DNA of 15,665 nt from Deltaproteobacteria bacterium (GCA_030640695.1 DAOWIX010000122.1:1-15665), one strand, 5' to 3'. Positions 6,776 through 15,012 are shown, counted from the stretch's first letter. Made by a program: numbers and translations. The notes: generated by a model from the sequence alone, not told the origin.

Positions 6776-7960
6776 ACGACTCAAAACAACCTTCTTAACC
6801 GGGACAAATTTACCACTTTGAATCTGATAGATACGCAGCCCCATGGAACCTTTGTGGCTCTTGGTAGAAAAACTGACCGGCACGGTCAAACCACCAGTAG
6901 CAAAATCGGTCATCCCTTCGAGGGCGGCTTTGATAGCCGGACCATTGATCTCACCTTTAACCCGGCCAATCGCTTCGACCATAACCTTCATTGCCGTAAA
7001 ACCCTGGAAATAATTGACGATCTGAACTTTTCCAGGATGATATTTTTCGCTGATCATTTTGGCTTGCTTGACACCAGCAGCATCGTCTTCCCAGATACAA
7101 AACGGATTGGTCCAGTAGCAGCCTTCAGCGGCCTCACCGGCGAGATCCCTGATTTTGCCACTCATGGCCCAGTTCAGAGCAAAAAACTTGGTCCGCAGAT
7201 TCAGTTTTTTAGCATCTTTCAAGATCGTCGCCATAACCGAAGTCTCCTGACAAATCGCGAAATCAGGATCGGCTTTTTTCATATTGAGCAGCTGTGGCGT
7301 AGCATCAAGGGCGCGCAGACCGATAATCGGTTTGGCAACCACATCAACCCCGATCTCCTTGGCATAATCTTCAGCACCGGGAAAATCATGGCCCTGAAAT
7401 TTGACCGTAAAGAAAGGGGAGCGACCGAAACCGGTATCATTATAAATAAACGCAACCCGGGGATTGCGGCTCTTGTCAGTCCAGGTATCCTTGATAAATC
7501 TTAGAGCAACCCGGGCCTGATCGGCGTAAGTGGTGCCGACCATAAAGTTATAAGGGGTGACTTTAGGATCAGTCAGATGTTCGGAATAGGAGGCTGAAAA
7601 ATAAGGGATCTTATCCTTTTTAATCAATGGTGACATCGCTTCCGTATCACCAGTGCCCCAACCCTGAATCGCCACGACCTTCTGGGTTTTAAACTTTTTA
7701 TATGCGGCGAGAGCTTGAGGAATTTTATAGGCGTAATCAACGTCTAACAGTTCAATCTGCACACCGTTGATACCGCCCTTCTCCTCATTAATAAAGCGGA
7801 CATAATCACGTACCCCTTCAGCATACGGGGTGCCGACCGAACCCGTGCCGCCGGTAATGTCAAAAAGTCCACCGATCTTGATGGTTTTTGCTGCCATTGT
7901 CGGGGCCGCGCAAAACAACATCAGGGAGATAGCGACCAACCAAACACTTAATCTCTTCAT
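6773..7960 (-). CDS. livK: Liv-type periplasmic substrate-binding protein
   Basis: The 395-residue protein begins with a clear signal peptide (MKRL, hydrophobic core to about residue 19, likely cleavage after A23). The mature type-1 periplasmic binding fold opens with KTIKIGGLFDITGGTGSVGTP. It would capture the imported ligand in the periplasm and deliver it to LivHM. Related proteins bind branched-chain amino acids, amides, urea or aromatic acids; the ligand is not evident here, and neighbouring ligases hint at a carboxylic acid. The start is ATG with AAAGGAG 8 nt upstream. It lies 118 nt after livM, with a stem-loop in that gap, and its stop codon coincides with the end of element B. Confidence 0.92.
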   Translation of the reverse strand: MKRLSVWLVAISLMLFCAAPTMAAKTIKIGGLFDITGGTGSVGTPYAEGVRDYVRFINEEKGGINGVQIELLDVDYAYKIPQALAAYKKFKTQKVVAIQGWGTGDTEAMSPLIKKDKIPYFSASYSEHLTDPKVTPYNFMVGTTYADQARVALRFIKDTWTDKSRNPRVAFIYNDTGFGRSPFFTVKFQGHDFPGAEDYAKEIGVDVVAKPIIGLRALDATPQLLNMKKADPDFAICQETSVMATILKDAKKLNLRTKFFALNWAMSGKIRDLAGEAAEGCYWTNPFCIWEDDAAGVKQAKMISEKYHPGKVQIVNYFQGFTAMKVMVEAIGRVKGEINGPAIKAALEGMTDFATGGLTVPVSFSTKSHKGSMGLRIYQIQSGKFVPVKKVVLSR

Positions 7961-7993
7961 CTTTTACACTCCTTTATCCTGCATAAGAATTAT

Positions 7994-8015
7994 GGTTCTC
8001 ATTATGGGCAGAACC
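7994..8015. other. Stem-loop between livM and livK
   Basis: GGTTCT (7994-7999) and AGAACC (8010-8015) form a 6-bp stem with a 10-nt loop about 34 nt before the livK start on the minus-strand transcript. No T-run follows it, so it is not a standard terminator; an mRNA-end stabiliser or processing site is possible. The nearby GTCAGTGGTCAG (8042-8053) is a two-unit heptamer repeat. Confidence 0.4.
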
Positions 8016-8078
8016 TTCCCGCGTAAACTTTTAGAACCGTAGTCAGTGGTCAGAAAATAAATAGGACGACAGTTTAGA

Positions 8079-9131
8079 CTAGTAAGAAAAAGGCCAGAGT
8101 TTCCAGTAAGCCTTGATCATCTGCCAGCGATGGGCCATACCATCGGGCTCGTAGACCAGAAAAATAATAATAATAAGACCGAAAACACCCTCCTTGATGG
8201 CGGCAAAGATGTTGACGATCATCGGAAATTCGCCACTCAAGGTACCACTCAAGCCCCTCAGCACTTCCGGTAGCAGAACCATAAAGACGGCGCCGAAGAT
8301 AGAGCCGATAATACTTCCCATACCGCCAATAATAATCATCGCCAGATACTCGATGGAAACCCCGATGGTAAAATGTTCCGGGGTGATGATGGTCACATAG
8401 TGAGCCCATAAAGAACCTGCGATACCGGCCAGAAAAGAGCTGAAAGCGAAAGCCAACAACTTGTACTTGAAGAGATTGACACCCATCACCTCAGCCGAAA
8501 TATATTGATCACGTATCGCAATGAAAGCGCGGCCGGATCTGGTTCTGACAATATTTTTAGACATAATGGTGGCGAGAATCGCCACCGTACCAATCAGGTA
8601 AAAATATTTTAAGTCGGTGTCGAAAGTAAAACCCATGATCGAAGGAAAATCGACCATCTTACCCAAAACCCCATTAGTAACGGGCTCGACATGAACCATC
8701 AGATATTCGATGATAAATTGAGCCGCCAGGGTGGCGATGGCCAAATAGAGCCCCTTCAGGCGCAAAGAAGGGATCCCGAAAACCATGCCGAACATAGCCG
8801 TAATCAGGCCGGCACAAGGCATGGCGATAAAAAAAGGAATGCCTAAATCCATCACCAGATAGGCGGAAGCGTATGCCCCGATACCGAGAAATGCACCATG
8901 CCCTAACGAGATCTGTCCAGTAAACCCGGTCAGGATATTGAGTCCTAAAGCACCGATAATCGCAATCCCGATCATGTTACAGACATAGAGAACATAGTTG
9001 TCAAGAAAATGGGGTATGATACATAGAAAAATCAGAAAGGCGATAAGCCAGAATTTGGAAAAAAAGGTCTGAAAGAGAACCATGTCCTCTTTATAACTGG
9101 TTTTATAATCACCACAAATATGTGCGCTCAT
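8079..9131 (-). CDS. livM: Branched-chain-type ABC transporter permease LivM
   Basis: This is one of the two inner-membrane permeases of the importer. The 350-residue protein is highly hydrophobic, with multiple membrane helices. It carries the LivM hallmark GFTGQISLGHGAF (about 69-81) and the cytoplasmic ATPase-contact loop SGRAFIAIRDQYISAEVMG followed by KYKLLAFAFS. Length matches the family, although the first 16 residues are hydrophilic and a shorter start at M17 is conceivable. M1 was kept because GAGG lies 6 nt upstream, whereas the site before M17 is only 2 nt away. livH ends 18 nt upstream, consistent with translation coupling within the operon. Confidence 0.93.
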   Translation of the reverse strand: MSAHICGDYKTSYKEDMVLFQTFFSKFWLIAFLIFLCIIPHFLDNYVLYVCNMIGIAIIGALGLNILTGFTGQISLGHGAFLGIGAYASAYLVMDLGIPFFIAMPCAGLITAMFGMVFGIPSLRLKGLYLAIATLAAQFIIEYLMVHVEPVTNGVLGKMVDFPSIMGFTFDTDLKYFYLIGTVAILATIMSKNIVRTRSGRAFIAIRDQYISAEVMGVNLFKYKLLAFAFSSFLAGIAGSLWAHYVTIITPEHFTIGVSIEYLAMIIIGGMGSIIGSIFGAVFMVLLPEVLRGLSGTLSGEFPMIVNIFAAIKEGVFGLIIIIFLVYEPDGMAHRWQMIKAYWKLWPFSY

Positions 9132-9149
9132 TTAAAGCCTCAATTAATA

Positions 9150-10034
9150 TTAAACTTTTTCGATCTCTGGTGTACCAAATAAACCATAGGGCTTGACCAT
9201 CAGGATGATAACCAAAACGACAAAGGGAACCACCTCTTTAGTACCGCCACCGATGATGGGATCAAGATAGCCTCCGGTCATCGCTTCGAGGACGCCGATG
9301 AGTAGACCTCCAACAATCGCCCCGGGGATACTGTCAAGCCCACCCAAGATAACGGCCGGAAAAACTTTCAAGCCAAAGAAACCTAATGAGACATTAACAA
9401 CATTGATATTGCCGAGAAAAACTCCACCGACACCGGCAACCAAAAAGGCGATACACCAAGCCATGGCGAAGACTTTTTTGACACTGATACCCATCGAGAG
9501 CGCCGCCTGCTGATCATCAGCCACGGCGCGCATGGCAATCCCCGATGAGGAGTAACGAAAAAAGAGGGTAAACAAGCCTAAAAAGAGGATTGCGAAACCA
9601 ACACTCCAGATATAGACCTGCGAGATTACCACCGGTCCTAAGTGAATCGGTACCTGGGAAAAAAACTGCGGGTAGACCCGGTTATTAGGCCCCCAAATAA
9701 CCAGCACGAAACATTTCAAAACACTGGAGAGACCGATTGTCAGCATGATAATCGAGATGATCGGCTCCCCGATCATCGGCCGCAAAGCCAGACGTTCAAT
9801 TATCAATCCGAGAACCACGGTGACCACCATGGTCAGAACAAAAGCAATCCAGAATGGAATATGAAGTTGGGCCACCATTGCCAGGCAGACATAGGCGCCA
9901 ACCATGAGAAACTCACCCTGGGCAAAATTGATGACTCCGGTAGCCTTGTAGATCAGTACGAACCCTAAAGCGACCAGGGCATAGATACTACCAACCACAA
10001 CTCCACTCACCAGCAGTTGAAGAAAAAAATCCAT
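9150..10034 (-). CDS. livH: Branched-chain-type ABC transporter permease LivH
   Basis: This is the second membrane permease of the transporter. The 294-residue multi-helix protein has the LivH hallmark GVINFAQGEFLMVGAY (about 33-48) and the EAA-like loop GIAMRAVADDQQAALSMGIS (about 166-185), which contacts the ATPases. Length and motif order match the family. AGGAGG lies 11 nt before the ATG, a longer than usual spacer. It follows the acyl-CoA synthetase gene by 39 nt and precedes livM by 18 nt. The placement of a ligase gene between livG and livH differs from the E. coli livKHMGF order and links transport to substrate activation. Confidence 0.93.
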   Translation of the reverse strand: MDFFLQLLVSGVVVGSIYALVALGFVLIYKATGVINFAQGEFLMVGAYVCLAMVAQLHIPFWIAFVLTMVVTVVLGLIIERLALRPMIGEPIISIIMLTIGLSSVLKCFVLVIWGPNNRVYPQFFSQVPIHLGPVVISQVYIWSVGFAILFLGLFTLFFRYSSSGIAMRAVADDQQAALSMGISVKKVFAMAWCIAFLVAGVGGVFLGNINVVNVSLGFFGLKVFPAVILGGLDSIPGAIVGGLLIGVLEAMTGGYLDPIIGGGTKEVVPFVVLVIILMVKPYGLFGTPEIEKV

Positions 10035-10073
10035 CGTGACAATCGCCTCCTGAAAAACCGGACTTAAAACCGG

Positions 10074-11969
10074 CTATTTAATACTTTTCACTTTAACGTC
10101 AGTTTTTAACTGCCTGGTCTTGCCGTCCTGGTACTTGATAATCGTCTCGATATGGATAACATCCTTATCTGCATACATTCCTTCGATGATCTCGGAGTAT
10201 TTTTCATCAACAAAACGGCGCCGTACCTTGCGGGTTCGGGTCAGCTCATCGTCATCGGCATCAAGTTCCTTGTAAAGTAGAACAAACTTGTTAATCCAGG
10301 CCGCCTCGGGCAGATTCTCATTGACTTTAGCAATCTCTTCCTGAATCATGCCGTAGATGGGATCCTGTGAAGCCAGATCGGTATAGGTGGTATAAGCCAG
10401 ACGGTTACTTTCAGCCCACTTGCCAACAATCTCAAAATCGATACAGACCATAGCCACGATATAGTTACGCTCGTGGCCAATGGCGACCGCCTCCTTTATA
10501 AAAGGGCTGAATTTAAGTTTGTTTTCAATAAATTGCGGGGAGAATTTGGTACCATCGACCAAAGTCATAACATCTTTGACCCGATCGATAACCACCAAGT
10601 GACCCTTATCATCAAAATAGCCGGCATCGCCGGAGTGAAGCCAACCATCGACAATAGTTTCGTCGGTGGCCTTCTGGTTCTCATAATAACCCATAAAAAG
10701 TGAGGAGCTGCGGGAAATGATTTCGCCCTCTTCGGTGATCTTAATCTCGGCCCCGGGGATCGGCTTACCGACGGAATCGAAATCGATATCACCGTCACGA
10801 TGAATACATGAAATCCCGGAGATCTCGGTCTGGCCATAAATCTGCTTGAGATTAACCCCAAGAGCGTGAAAAAAACGGAACGTATCAGGGCCCAAGGCGG
10901 CCCCCCCGGTCGAAGCACTACGAATGTTAGTAAAACCGAGGCGATCCTTCAAAGCCCGAAAAACCAGACAATAGGCGATCCCGTATTTAATTTTGTCACT
11001 CAGAGAGGGGGTCTTTTTCTGAAATTTAAGATCGGCCCAGTGGTAGCCGATCGGCAGACACTGGTTATAGACAAAGCGTTTAAAAGGTGATGCATCCATG
11101 ATTTTGACCTGCACCATGGCAGCCATATTCTCCCAGACCCGGGGCGGTGAGAACATCACGTGGGGACCAATTTCCCGAACATTATCCTGAGCAGTTTCCG
11201 GTTTTTCAGGGAAATTGACCGTAAAACCAAAAAGCAGGGAGCTCGAGATTGCCATCATCTGTTCACCAATACAGGGCAGAGGCAAGAAGGAGACAAACTC
11301 GTCACTCTCGTACTTTTTGTCAACCTCTCCCAGCTTGCGGGCCATATGCACCAAGTTTCTATGACTTAAGAGAGAAAGCTTGGGGTCACCGGTAGTTCCC
11401 GAAGTGGTACAGATCGAGGCGGCATCCTCTTCCCTGGTAGCTTCTACTTTGAGATCGAAAAAACCCGGATTCTCCTCTTCGTAACGTCGCCCCATCTCTT
11501 CAACATCCGGAAAATAGAGGAGCTTGGGGTCATCGTAAGTCCGCATACCCTTAGGGTCGTGGTAGACTATGTATTCAACTGAGGGTAACTCATCCTGCAT
11601 ATCAAGAATTTTGTCGCACTGCTCCTGATCCTCGGCAATCACAAATTTTGACTGCGAAAGATTGATGATATAGGAGACCTCCTTAAGGATTGAATCCTGA
11701 TAGATGCCGATGGGAACCGCCCCGACGCACTGCGAAGAGAGTTCTGCATAGATCCATTCCGGCCGGTTGTCACCGATAATCGCGACCTTATCATCTTTTT
11801 TTAAGCCCAGCGACACCATTCCCAGACAGAAATACTTGACATGTTCGTAGTACTCCTGCCACGTAAAACTCTGCCAGATGCCGTAATCTTTCTCCCTTAA
11901 AGCATGTTTGCTATGGCCGAACTTTTCGGCCTGCTGCTTTAAGAGTTTGGGTAAAGTATCTCCTGTCAT
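10074..11969 (-). CDS. AMP-dependent acyl-CoA synthetase, long-chain (FadD15-like) type
   Basis: The predicted reaction is carboxylic acid + ATP + CoA to acyl-CoA + AMP + PPi. The 631-residue protein has the full adenylate-forming motif set: P-loop TSGTTGDPK (189-197), YGQTE (378-382), GWLHSGD (to 448), DRVKDVMTLVDGTKFSP (462-478), and LTRTRKVRR with the probable catalytic lysine K581. It is of the long-chain/FadD15 kind by length and motif style, but family members embedded in Liv operons may act on aromatic or branched acids, so the substrate is open. ATG at 11969 (MTGDTLPKLL) was chosen over ATG at 12017 because AAGGA lies 6 nt upstream. The 12017 start lacks a site and would overlap livG by 38 nt. 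The gap to livG is then 10 nt. Confidence 0.88.
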   Translation of the reverse strand: MTGDTLPKLLKQQAEKFGHSKHALREKDYGIWQSFTWQEYYEHVKYFCLGMVSLGLKKDDKVAIIGDNRPEWIYAELSSQCVGAVPIGIYQDSILKEVSYIINLSQSKFVIAEDQEQCDKILDMQDELPSVEYIVYHDPKGMRTYDDPKLLYFPDVEEMGRRYEEENPGFFDLKVEATREEDAASICTTSGTTGDPKLSLLSHRNLVHMARKLGEVDKKYESDEFVSFLPLPCIGEQMMAISSSLLFGFTVNFPEKPETAQDNVREIGPHVMFSPPRVWENMAAMVQVKIMDASPFKRFVYNQCLPIGYHWADLKFQKKTPSLSDKIKYGIAYCLVFRALKDRLGFTNIRSASTGGAALGPDTFRFFHALGVNLKQIYGQTEISGISCIHRDGDIDFDSVGKPIPGAEIKITEEGEIISRSSSLFMGYYENQKATDETIVDGWLHSGDAGYFDDKGHLVVIDRVKDVMTLVDGTKFSPQFIENKLKFSPFIKEAVAIGHERNYIVAMVCIDFEIVGKWAESNRLAYTTYTDLASQDPIYGMIQEEIAKVNENLPEAAWINKFVLLYKELDADDDELTRTRKVRRRFVDEKYSEIIEGMYADKDVIHIETIIKYQDGKTRQLKTDVKVKSIK

Positions 11970-11975
11970 AACCTG

Positions 11976-11980
11976 TCCTT
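11976..11980 (-). promoter_or_regulatory. Ribosome binding site of the acyl-CoA synthetase gene
   Basis: AAGGA on the minus strand, 6 nt before ATG 11969, overlaps the last base of the livG stop codon. Translation of the two genes is probably coupled. Confidence 0.65.
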
Positions 11981-12801
11981 TAACCCGCTCTTCCGGCCAG
12001 AAAAACCGAATCTTCATCGCCGAGATAAGCGTTAATTACAACTGGATTCTCCTGAATTTCCTGTGGGGTTCCGGAGGCCAGCAATTCACCAAAATTGAGC
12101 ACCGTCACCTTATCGGATATATCCATGACGACGCCCATATCATGTTCAATCAGAAGAACCGTGGTATCCCGTTCCCGATTAATATCAAGAATAAAGCGGG
12201 CCATATCTTCGGTCTCTTCCAGGTTCATCCCGGCCATGGGCTCATCAAGCAAGAGGAGCTCAGGTTCCAGAGCCAGGGCCCGGCCCAGCTCGAGACGTTT
12301 CTGCAAGCCATAGGAGAGCGTACCGACCGGCTTTTTGCGAATATGTTCAATCTCAAGAAAATCGATCAAATCCTCGACAAATTCGCGATGACGCAACTCC
12401 TCTTTTTGAGCTTTACCAAAGAAGAGTCCACCGCTGAAAAGTCCCGATTTCATATGGATGTGGCGCCCGAGAAGAAGATTATCGATAACCGTCATACCCT
12501 TGAAAAGCTCAACATTCTGAAAACTGCGGGCAATTCCCAAAGGAGCTATCTTGTGCGGCGGTAAAGTGGTAATCTCTTTACCTTTATAAAGAATTCGTCC
12601 GCGCTGCGGCCGATAGAGGCCGCTGATAACATTAAACATACTCGATTTTCCCGCCCCGTTGGGGCCGATAACCGAGTAGATATCCCCTTGCTCCACCTTG
12701 AAGCCGACATTGAGTAGGGCATTGACCCCGCCAAAACTCAAAGAGACGCTCTCAGCTTCCAAGATGACCTGCGGTGCGGACGCTGTTTTCCCTTCCCCCA
12801 T
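11980..12801 (-). CDS. livG: Branched-chain-type ABC transporter ATP-binding protein LivG
   Basis: This is the first gene of the operon and the partner ATPase of LivF. The 273-residue protein shows Walker A GPNGAGKSS, the LivG-type signature LSYGLQKRLELGRAL, Walker B LLLLDEPMAGM and the switch histidine in LLIEHDMG. The C-terminal segment GELLASGTPQEIQENP is characteristic of LivG. A 13-residue hydrophilic leader precedes the ABC domain. The ATG is supported by AAGGA 9 nt upstream. A candidate sigma-70-type promoter lies about 50-80 nt upstream on the minus strand. The next gene starts 10 nt after its stop. Confidence 0.93.
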   Translation of the reverse strand: MGEGKTASAPQVILEAESVSLSFGGVNALLNVGFKVEQGDIYSVIGPNGAGKSSMFNVISGLYRPQRGRILYKGKEITTLPPHKIAPLGIARSFQNVELFKGMTVIDNLLLGRHIHMKSGLFSGGLFFGKAQKEELRHREFVEDLIDFLEIEHIRKKPVGTLSYGLQKRLELGRALALEPELLLLDEPMAGMNLEETEDMARFILDINRERDTTVLLIEHDMGVVMDISDKVTVLNFGELLASGTPQEIQENPVVINAYLGDEDSVFLAGRAG

Positions 12802-12852
12802 AACCCAATTTCCTTAAAAAAATATCGTAAAACATCTTTATATATTCACCCA

Positions 12853-12879
12853 ACTATACTACAATTATTCATTTGTCAA
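12853..12879 (-). promoter_or_regulatory. Candidate promoter of the liv/ligase operon
   Basis: On the minus strand TTGACA (12874-12879) is followed after 15 nt by TATAGT (12853-12858), about 52 nt upstream of the livG ATG. Both hexamers are good sigma-70 matches, but the spacer is shorter than the usual 17. Confidence 0.45.
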
Positions 12880-12903
12880 TAAAAAACACCCTCTAAATAA
12901 ACG

Positions 12904-12918
12904 CTTAATTACCTTAAG
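12904..12918. promoter_or_regulatory. Candidate operator dyad upstream of the liv operon
   Basis: CTTAA-N5-TTAAG lies about 25 nt upstream of the candidate -35 of the operon. Flanking AAAC and GTTT extend it if one base is skipped. It is a possible binding site for the adjacent MerR-type protein, but such AT dyads also arise by chance. Confidence 0.25.
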
Positions 12919-13067
12919 TTTACATTTTCAATTCAAAATCAAAAAGCACTTACAGCTTTAAACAGTTGCACCAAACGTTGATTTAGCTAGCCTCATTAAA
13001 GAAAGAATAATAACAACAACAAAACCTGCAAACACCGAAAACCGGCCAATTCATAGCAACAAAAATC

Positions 13068-13095
13068 TTGACAACAATACCAGCTTGACTATAAG
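13068..13095 (+). promoter_or_regulatory. Candidate sigma-70 promoter of the merR-like gene
   Basis: TTGACA (13068-13073) and TATAAG (13090-13095) are separated by 16 nt, followed by about 75 nt before the ATG chosen for the regulator. Confidence 0.5.
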
Positions 13096-13173
13096 GGTGG
13101 CGCGGCCTACAAGTTAAAGAAAAACCATTAAACCTTGAAGATTACACAAAAACCACGGCTGCCTCAGGAAATT

Positions 13174-13587
13174 ATGCCCCCGACAACTCAAAATCCAGCC
13201 GATCAAACCCTGAAACGTTATCGCATCGGGGAGATCGGCAAACTGCTCGATCTCAGCACCAGAACCATTCGCTATTATGAAGAGATCGGCCTGCTCAATA
13301 CCGTCAAACGGATTGAGGGTGGAAGGCGCATCTATACTGAGGACGACTTACGCCGTTTGCGTTTCATCAAGAAATTGAAACTTTTAGGACTCTCTCTGGG
13401 TGAGATGGCCGAACTTGAAAACCACTACAACCGACACCGCACCAACAAAAAGGTTCTACCCAAAGTTGCTGAACTTCTGCATCGCCATAGCAACGAAATT
13501 GAATCCCGACTCCACGAACTCGGCAAACTCAAAAAAGAGATAAATGATTACCTCAGCCACATAGAGAGCAAAATCAACGCCTCCTAA
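13174..13587 (+). CDS. MerR-family transcriptional regulator
   Basis: The 137-residue protein has the MerR winged-helix DNA-binding domain: YRIGEIGKLLDLSTRTIRYY (about 16-35), IEGGRRIYTEDDLRRLRFI (about 46-64) and the following helices. A C-terminal coiled-coil dimerisation stretch runs from about 95 to 133. It contains no cysteine, so it is unlikely to be a thiolate metal sensor; an organic or CoA-linked effector is more plausible. It is divergent from the liv/ligase operon, making that operon its most likely target. ATG at 13174 has AGGA 4 nt upstream. An in-frame TTG at 13135 would add 13 residues but has no visible ribosome site, so the start is uncertain. Confidence 0.85.
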   Translation: MPPTTQNPADQTLKRYRIGEIGKLLDLSTRTIRYYEEIGLLNTVKRIEGGRRIYTEDDLRRLRFIKKLKLLGLSLGEMAELENHYNRHRTNKKVLPKVAELLHRHSNEIESRLHELGKLKKEINDYLSHIESKINAS

Positions 13588-13626
13588 TCTGTAATCTGTA
13601 CTCAGTGGGCAGTGGGCAGTGGGCAA
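13585..13626 (+). repeat. Heptamer repeat array at the merR-like stop codon
   Basis: Six consecutive 7-nt units run in register: TAATCTG, TAATCTG, TACTCAG, TGGGCAG, TGGGCAG, TGGGCAA. The first TAA is the stop codon of the regulator gene. The units drift gradually from one type to the other, as expected of a decaying tandem array. Confidence 0.7.
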
Positions 13627-13694
13627 AGAAAAACACAGGCTCATTATATAACAAACATTCAAACATTTTTATTATATTCGGCCAACCGATCTAA

Positions 13695-14960
13695 ATGATA
13701 TCTCTCCCTCCTGACCTGCCACCTTCATACAAATTGGTTCCAGCCTTAGAGATCGAACAACGCCTTAAACTTGCGCAAATAGCACTTGGCGAGTCTGAGC
13801 TAGACGGTCTCTTAATCCTCCAGAATATTGACCGTTACTACTTCACCGGCACCTTACAAGATGGCATTCTCTGGCTCCCGGCTGAGGGCGCTCCAATTTT
13901 CTGGGTGCGCCGCAGCCTGGAACGGGCCCGCCAGGAATCTCCCCTGCAAAATCTACTACCCCAACCTATCGACAGCTCAAAACTGGAAACCGAATTACGC
14001 TCTGCAGTTGCGCCGCAAAGCCGTATTGGCCTCGAAATGGATGTCGTTCCAGCTCGCTTGGCTGCCCGTTTTCAAAGGCTGTTACCGGAATCCTGTTTTA
14101 TCAGTGACGCCTCTCCCCTAATCCGTAACTTACGAGCTTGCAAAAGCCCGTACGAAGTCTCCTGCATTAAAAAAGCGGCCACCATTATGGATAAGGTCAT
14201 GGAACATGCCGCATCGGTTCTAACCATTGGCATCAGCGAAGTTGAGCTTATGGCCGAACTTGAACATCAGGCCCGGCGCTTGGGACATCTCGGTATAGTT
14301 CGCATGCGAGGCTGGAATAGTGAGCTTTTTTTCGGCCACACCATAAGCGGCAGCGATGCCGCACGACGCGGCTACCTCGATTCACCAACCAACGGACTCG
14401 GCTTAAGCCCGGCTTTCCCCCAAGGGGCCAGCCAGAACTTGATTCAAGAGGGAATACCGATAAGCATTGATTTTATGGTCAACTATGAAGGCTACCTAGC
14501 TGACCTAACCAGAATGCTCTGCATCAACGGTCCCGGAGAAAGTTTTTGCCGGGCCCACCAGAATCTGCTCGCCCTCAACCACGAGCTTGTATCCGTCTTA
14601 CGACCCGGAAGCGAGTGTGGTAAAATCTTTGACCTGGCGCAAAAAATCGCCAAAGATTATGGTTTCGCTGACTACTTCTTGGGACACGGACCTGACCAGG
14701 TCAGCTTCGTCGGCCACGGCGTTGGCCTCGAAGTCGACGAGTTCCCCTTCATCGCCCGCGGCAACCGCATGCAGCTTAAAAGCGGAATGGTTGTCGCCCT
14801 GGAACCTAAACTTACGTTTCCACCCGGCCATCACTCCCCTGCCCCCCACAACAAAGTCCCGGCTTCCGCAATAACCACGGAAACCACCTACCTGATAACT
14901 GATGACTCCACCACCACCCTCACCCTCTCACCTGAAAAGATTAACATTTTATTAAGATAA
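13695..14960 (+). CDS. M24 family metallopeptidase (Xaa-Pro aminopeptidase-like)
   Basis: The 421-residue protein has a creatinase-type N-terminal domain followed by the pita-bread M24 domain. The five metal ligands of the family can be placed: D259 and D270 in IDFMVNYEGYLADLTR, H341 in GHGVGLEVDE, E370 in VALEPK and E396 in TTETTYL, so a two-metal active site is likely. Members remove N-terminal residues preceding proline or act as dipeptidases; some relatives are non-peptidase hydrolases. The residue two positions after GLEV is D-E-F rather than the H-E of many aminopeptidase P proteins, so exact specificity is uncertain. The start is ATG at 13695 without a strong Shine-Dalgarno. It lies 107 nt after the regulator, with a heptamer array between, and may be a separate unit. 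Confidence 0.85.
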   Translation: MISLPPDLPPSYKLVPALEIEQRLKLAQIALGESELDGLLILQNIDRYYFTGTLQDGILWLPAEGAPIFWVRRSLERARQESPLQNLLPQPIDSSKLETELRSAVAPQSRIGLEMDVVPARLAARFQRLLPESCFISDASPLIRNLRACKSPYEVSCIKKAATIMDKVMEHAASVLTIGISEVELMAELEHQARRLGHLGIVRMRGWNSELFFGHTISGSDAARRGYLDSPTNGLGLSPAFPQGASQNLIQEGIPISIDFMVNYEGYLADLTRMLCINGPGESFCRAHQNLLALNHELVSVLRPGSECGKIFDLAQKIAKDYGFADYFLGHGPDQVSFVGHGVGLEVDEFPFIARGNRMQLKSGMVVALEPKLTFPPGHHSPAPHNKVPASAITTETTYLITDDSTTTLTLSPEKINILLR

Positions 14961-14983
14961 CATTAAAAATATCTAAAAATCAG

Positions 14984-15012
14984 TTGACAAACAACGGTTG
15001 AAATGATATTTC
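14984..15012 (+). promoter_or_regulatory. Candidate sigma-70 promoter upstream of the porin-like gene
   Basis: TTGACA (14984-14989), a 17-nt spacer and TATTTC (15007-15012). If used, it would give a leader of about 330 nt. Confidence 0.35.

Larger units (their letters stand above)
12802..13067. other. AT-rich divergent intergenic region between livG and the merR-like gene
   Basis: This is the left part of a 372-nt gene-free region that should hold the control sites for both directions. It contains a candidate minus-strand promoter (12853-12879) and a small dyad (12904-12918). Further right is another approximate A/T palindrome (TTTTCAATTCAAAA). No ORF with a credible ribosome site and no RNA gene was seen. 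Confidence 0.6.

Noticed and set aside
6818..7504. Open frame of 228 codons on the plus strand opposite livK
   Set aside because: It is antisense to a strongly supported gene, has no ribosome site and no recognisable domain; codon structure of livK explains it.
8074..8409. Second minus-strand frame inside livM
   Set aside because: It overlaps livM in another frame and its translation has no membrane-protein or domain pattern.
5700..10046. The same decamer (GCGATTGTCA on the minus strand) before the PaaK-like gene (5700-5709) and livH (10037-10046)
   Set aside because: Both copies lie just after Shine-Dalgarno sequences; with only two short copies, chance or shared leader composition is sufficient.
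12017..12017. Upstream ATG for the acyl-CoA synthetase gene
   Set aside because: It would overlap livG by 38 nt and has no ribosome site; ATG 11969 has a good one and begins like related ligases.
11908..12564. Open frame of 218 codons on the plus strand across the livG and ligase start regions
   Set aside because: It lies antisense to two real genes, shows no family motif and no ribosome site.
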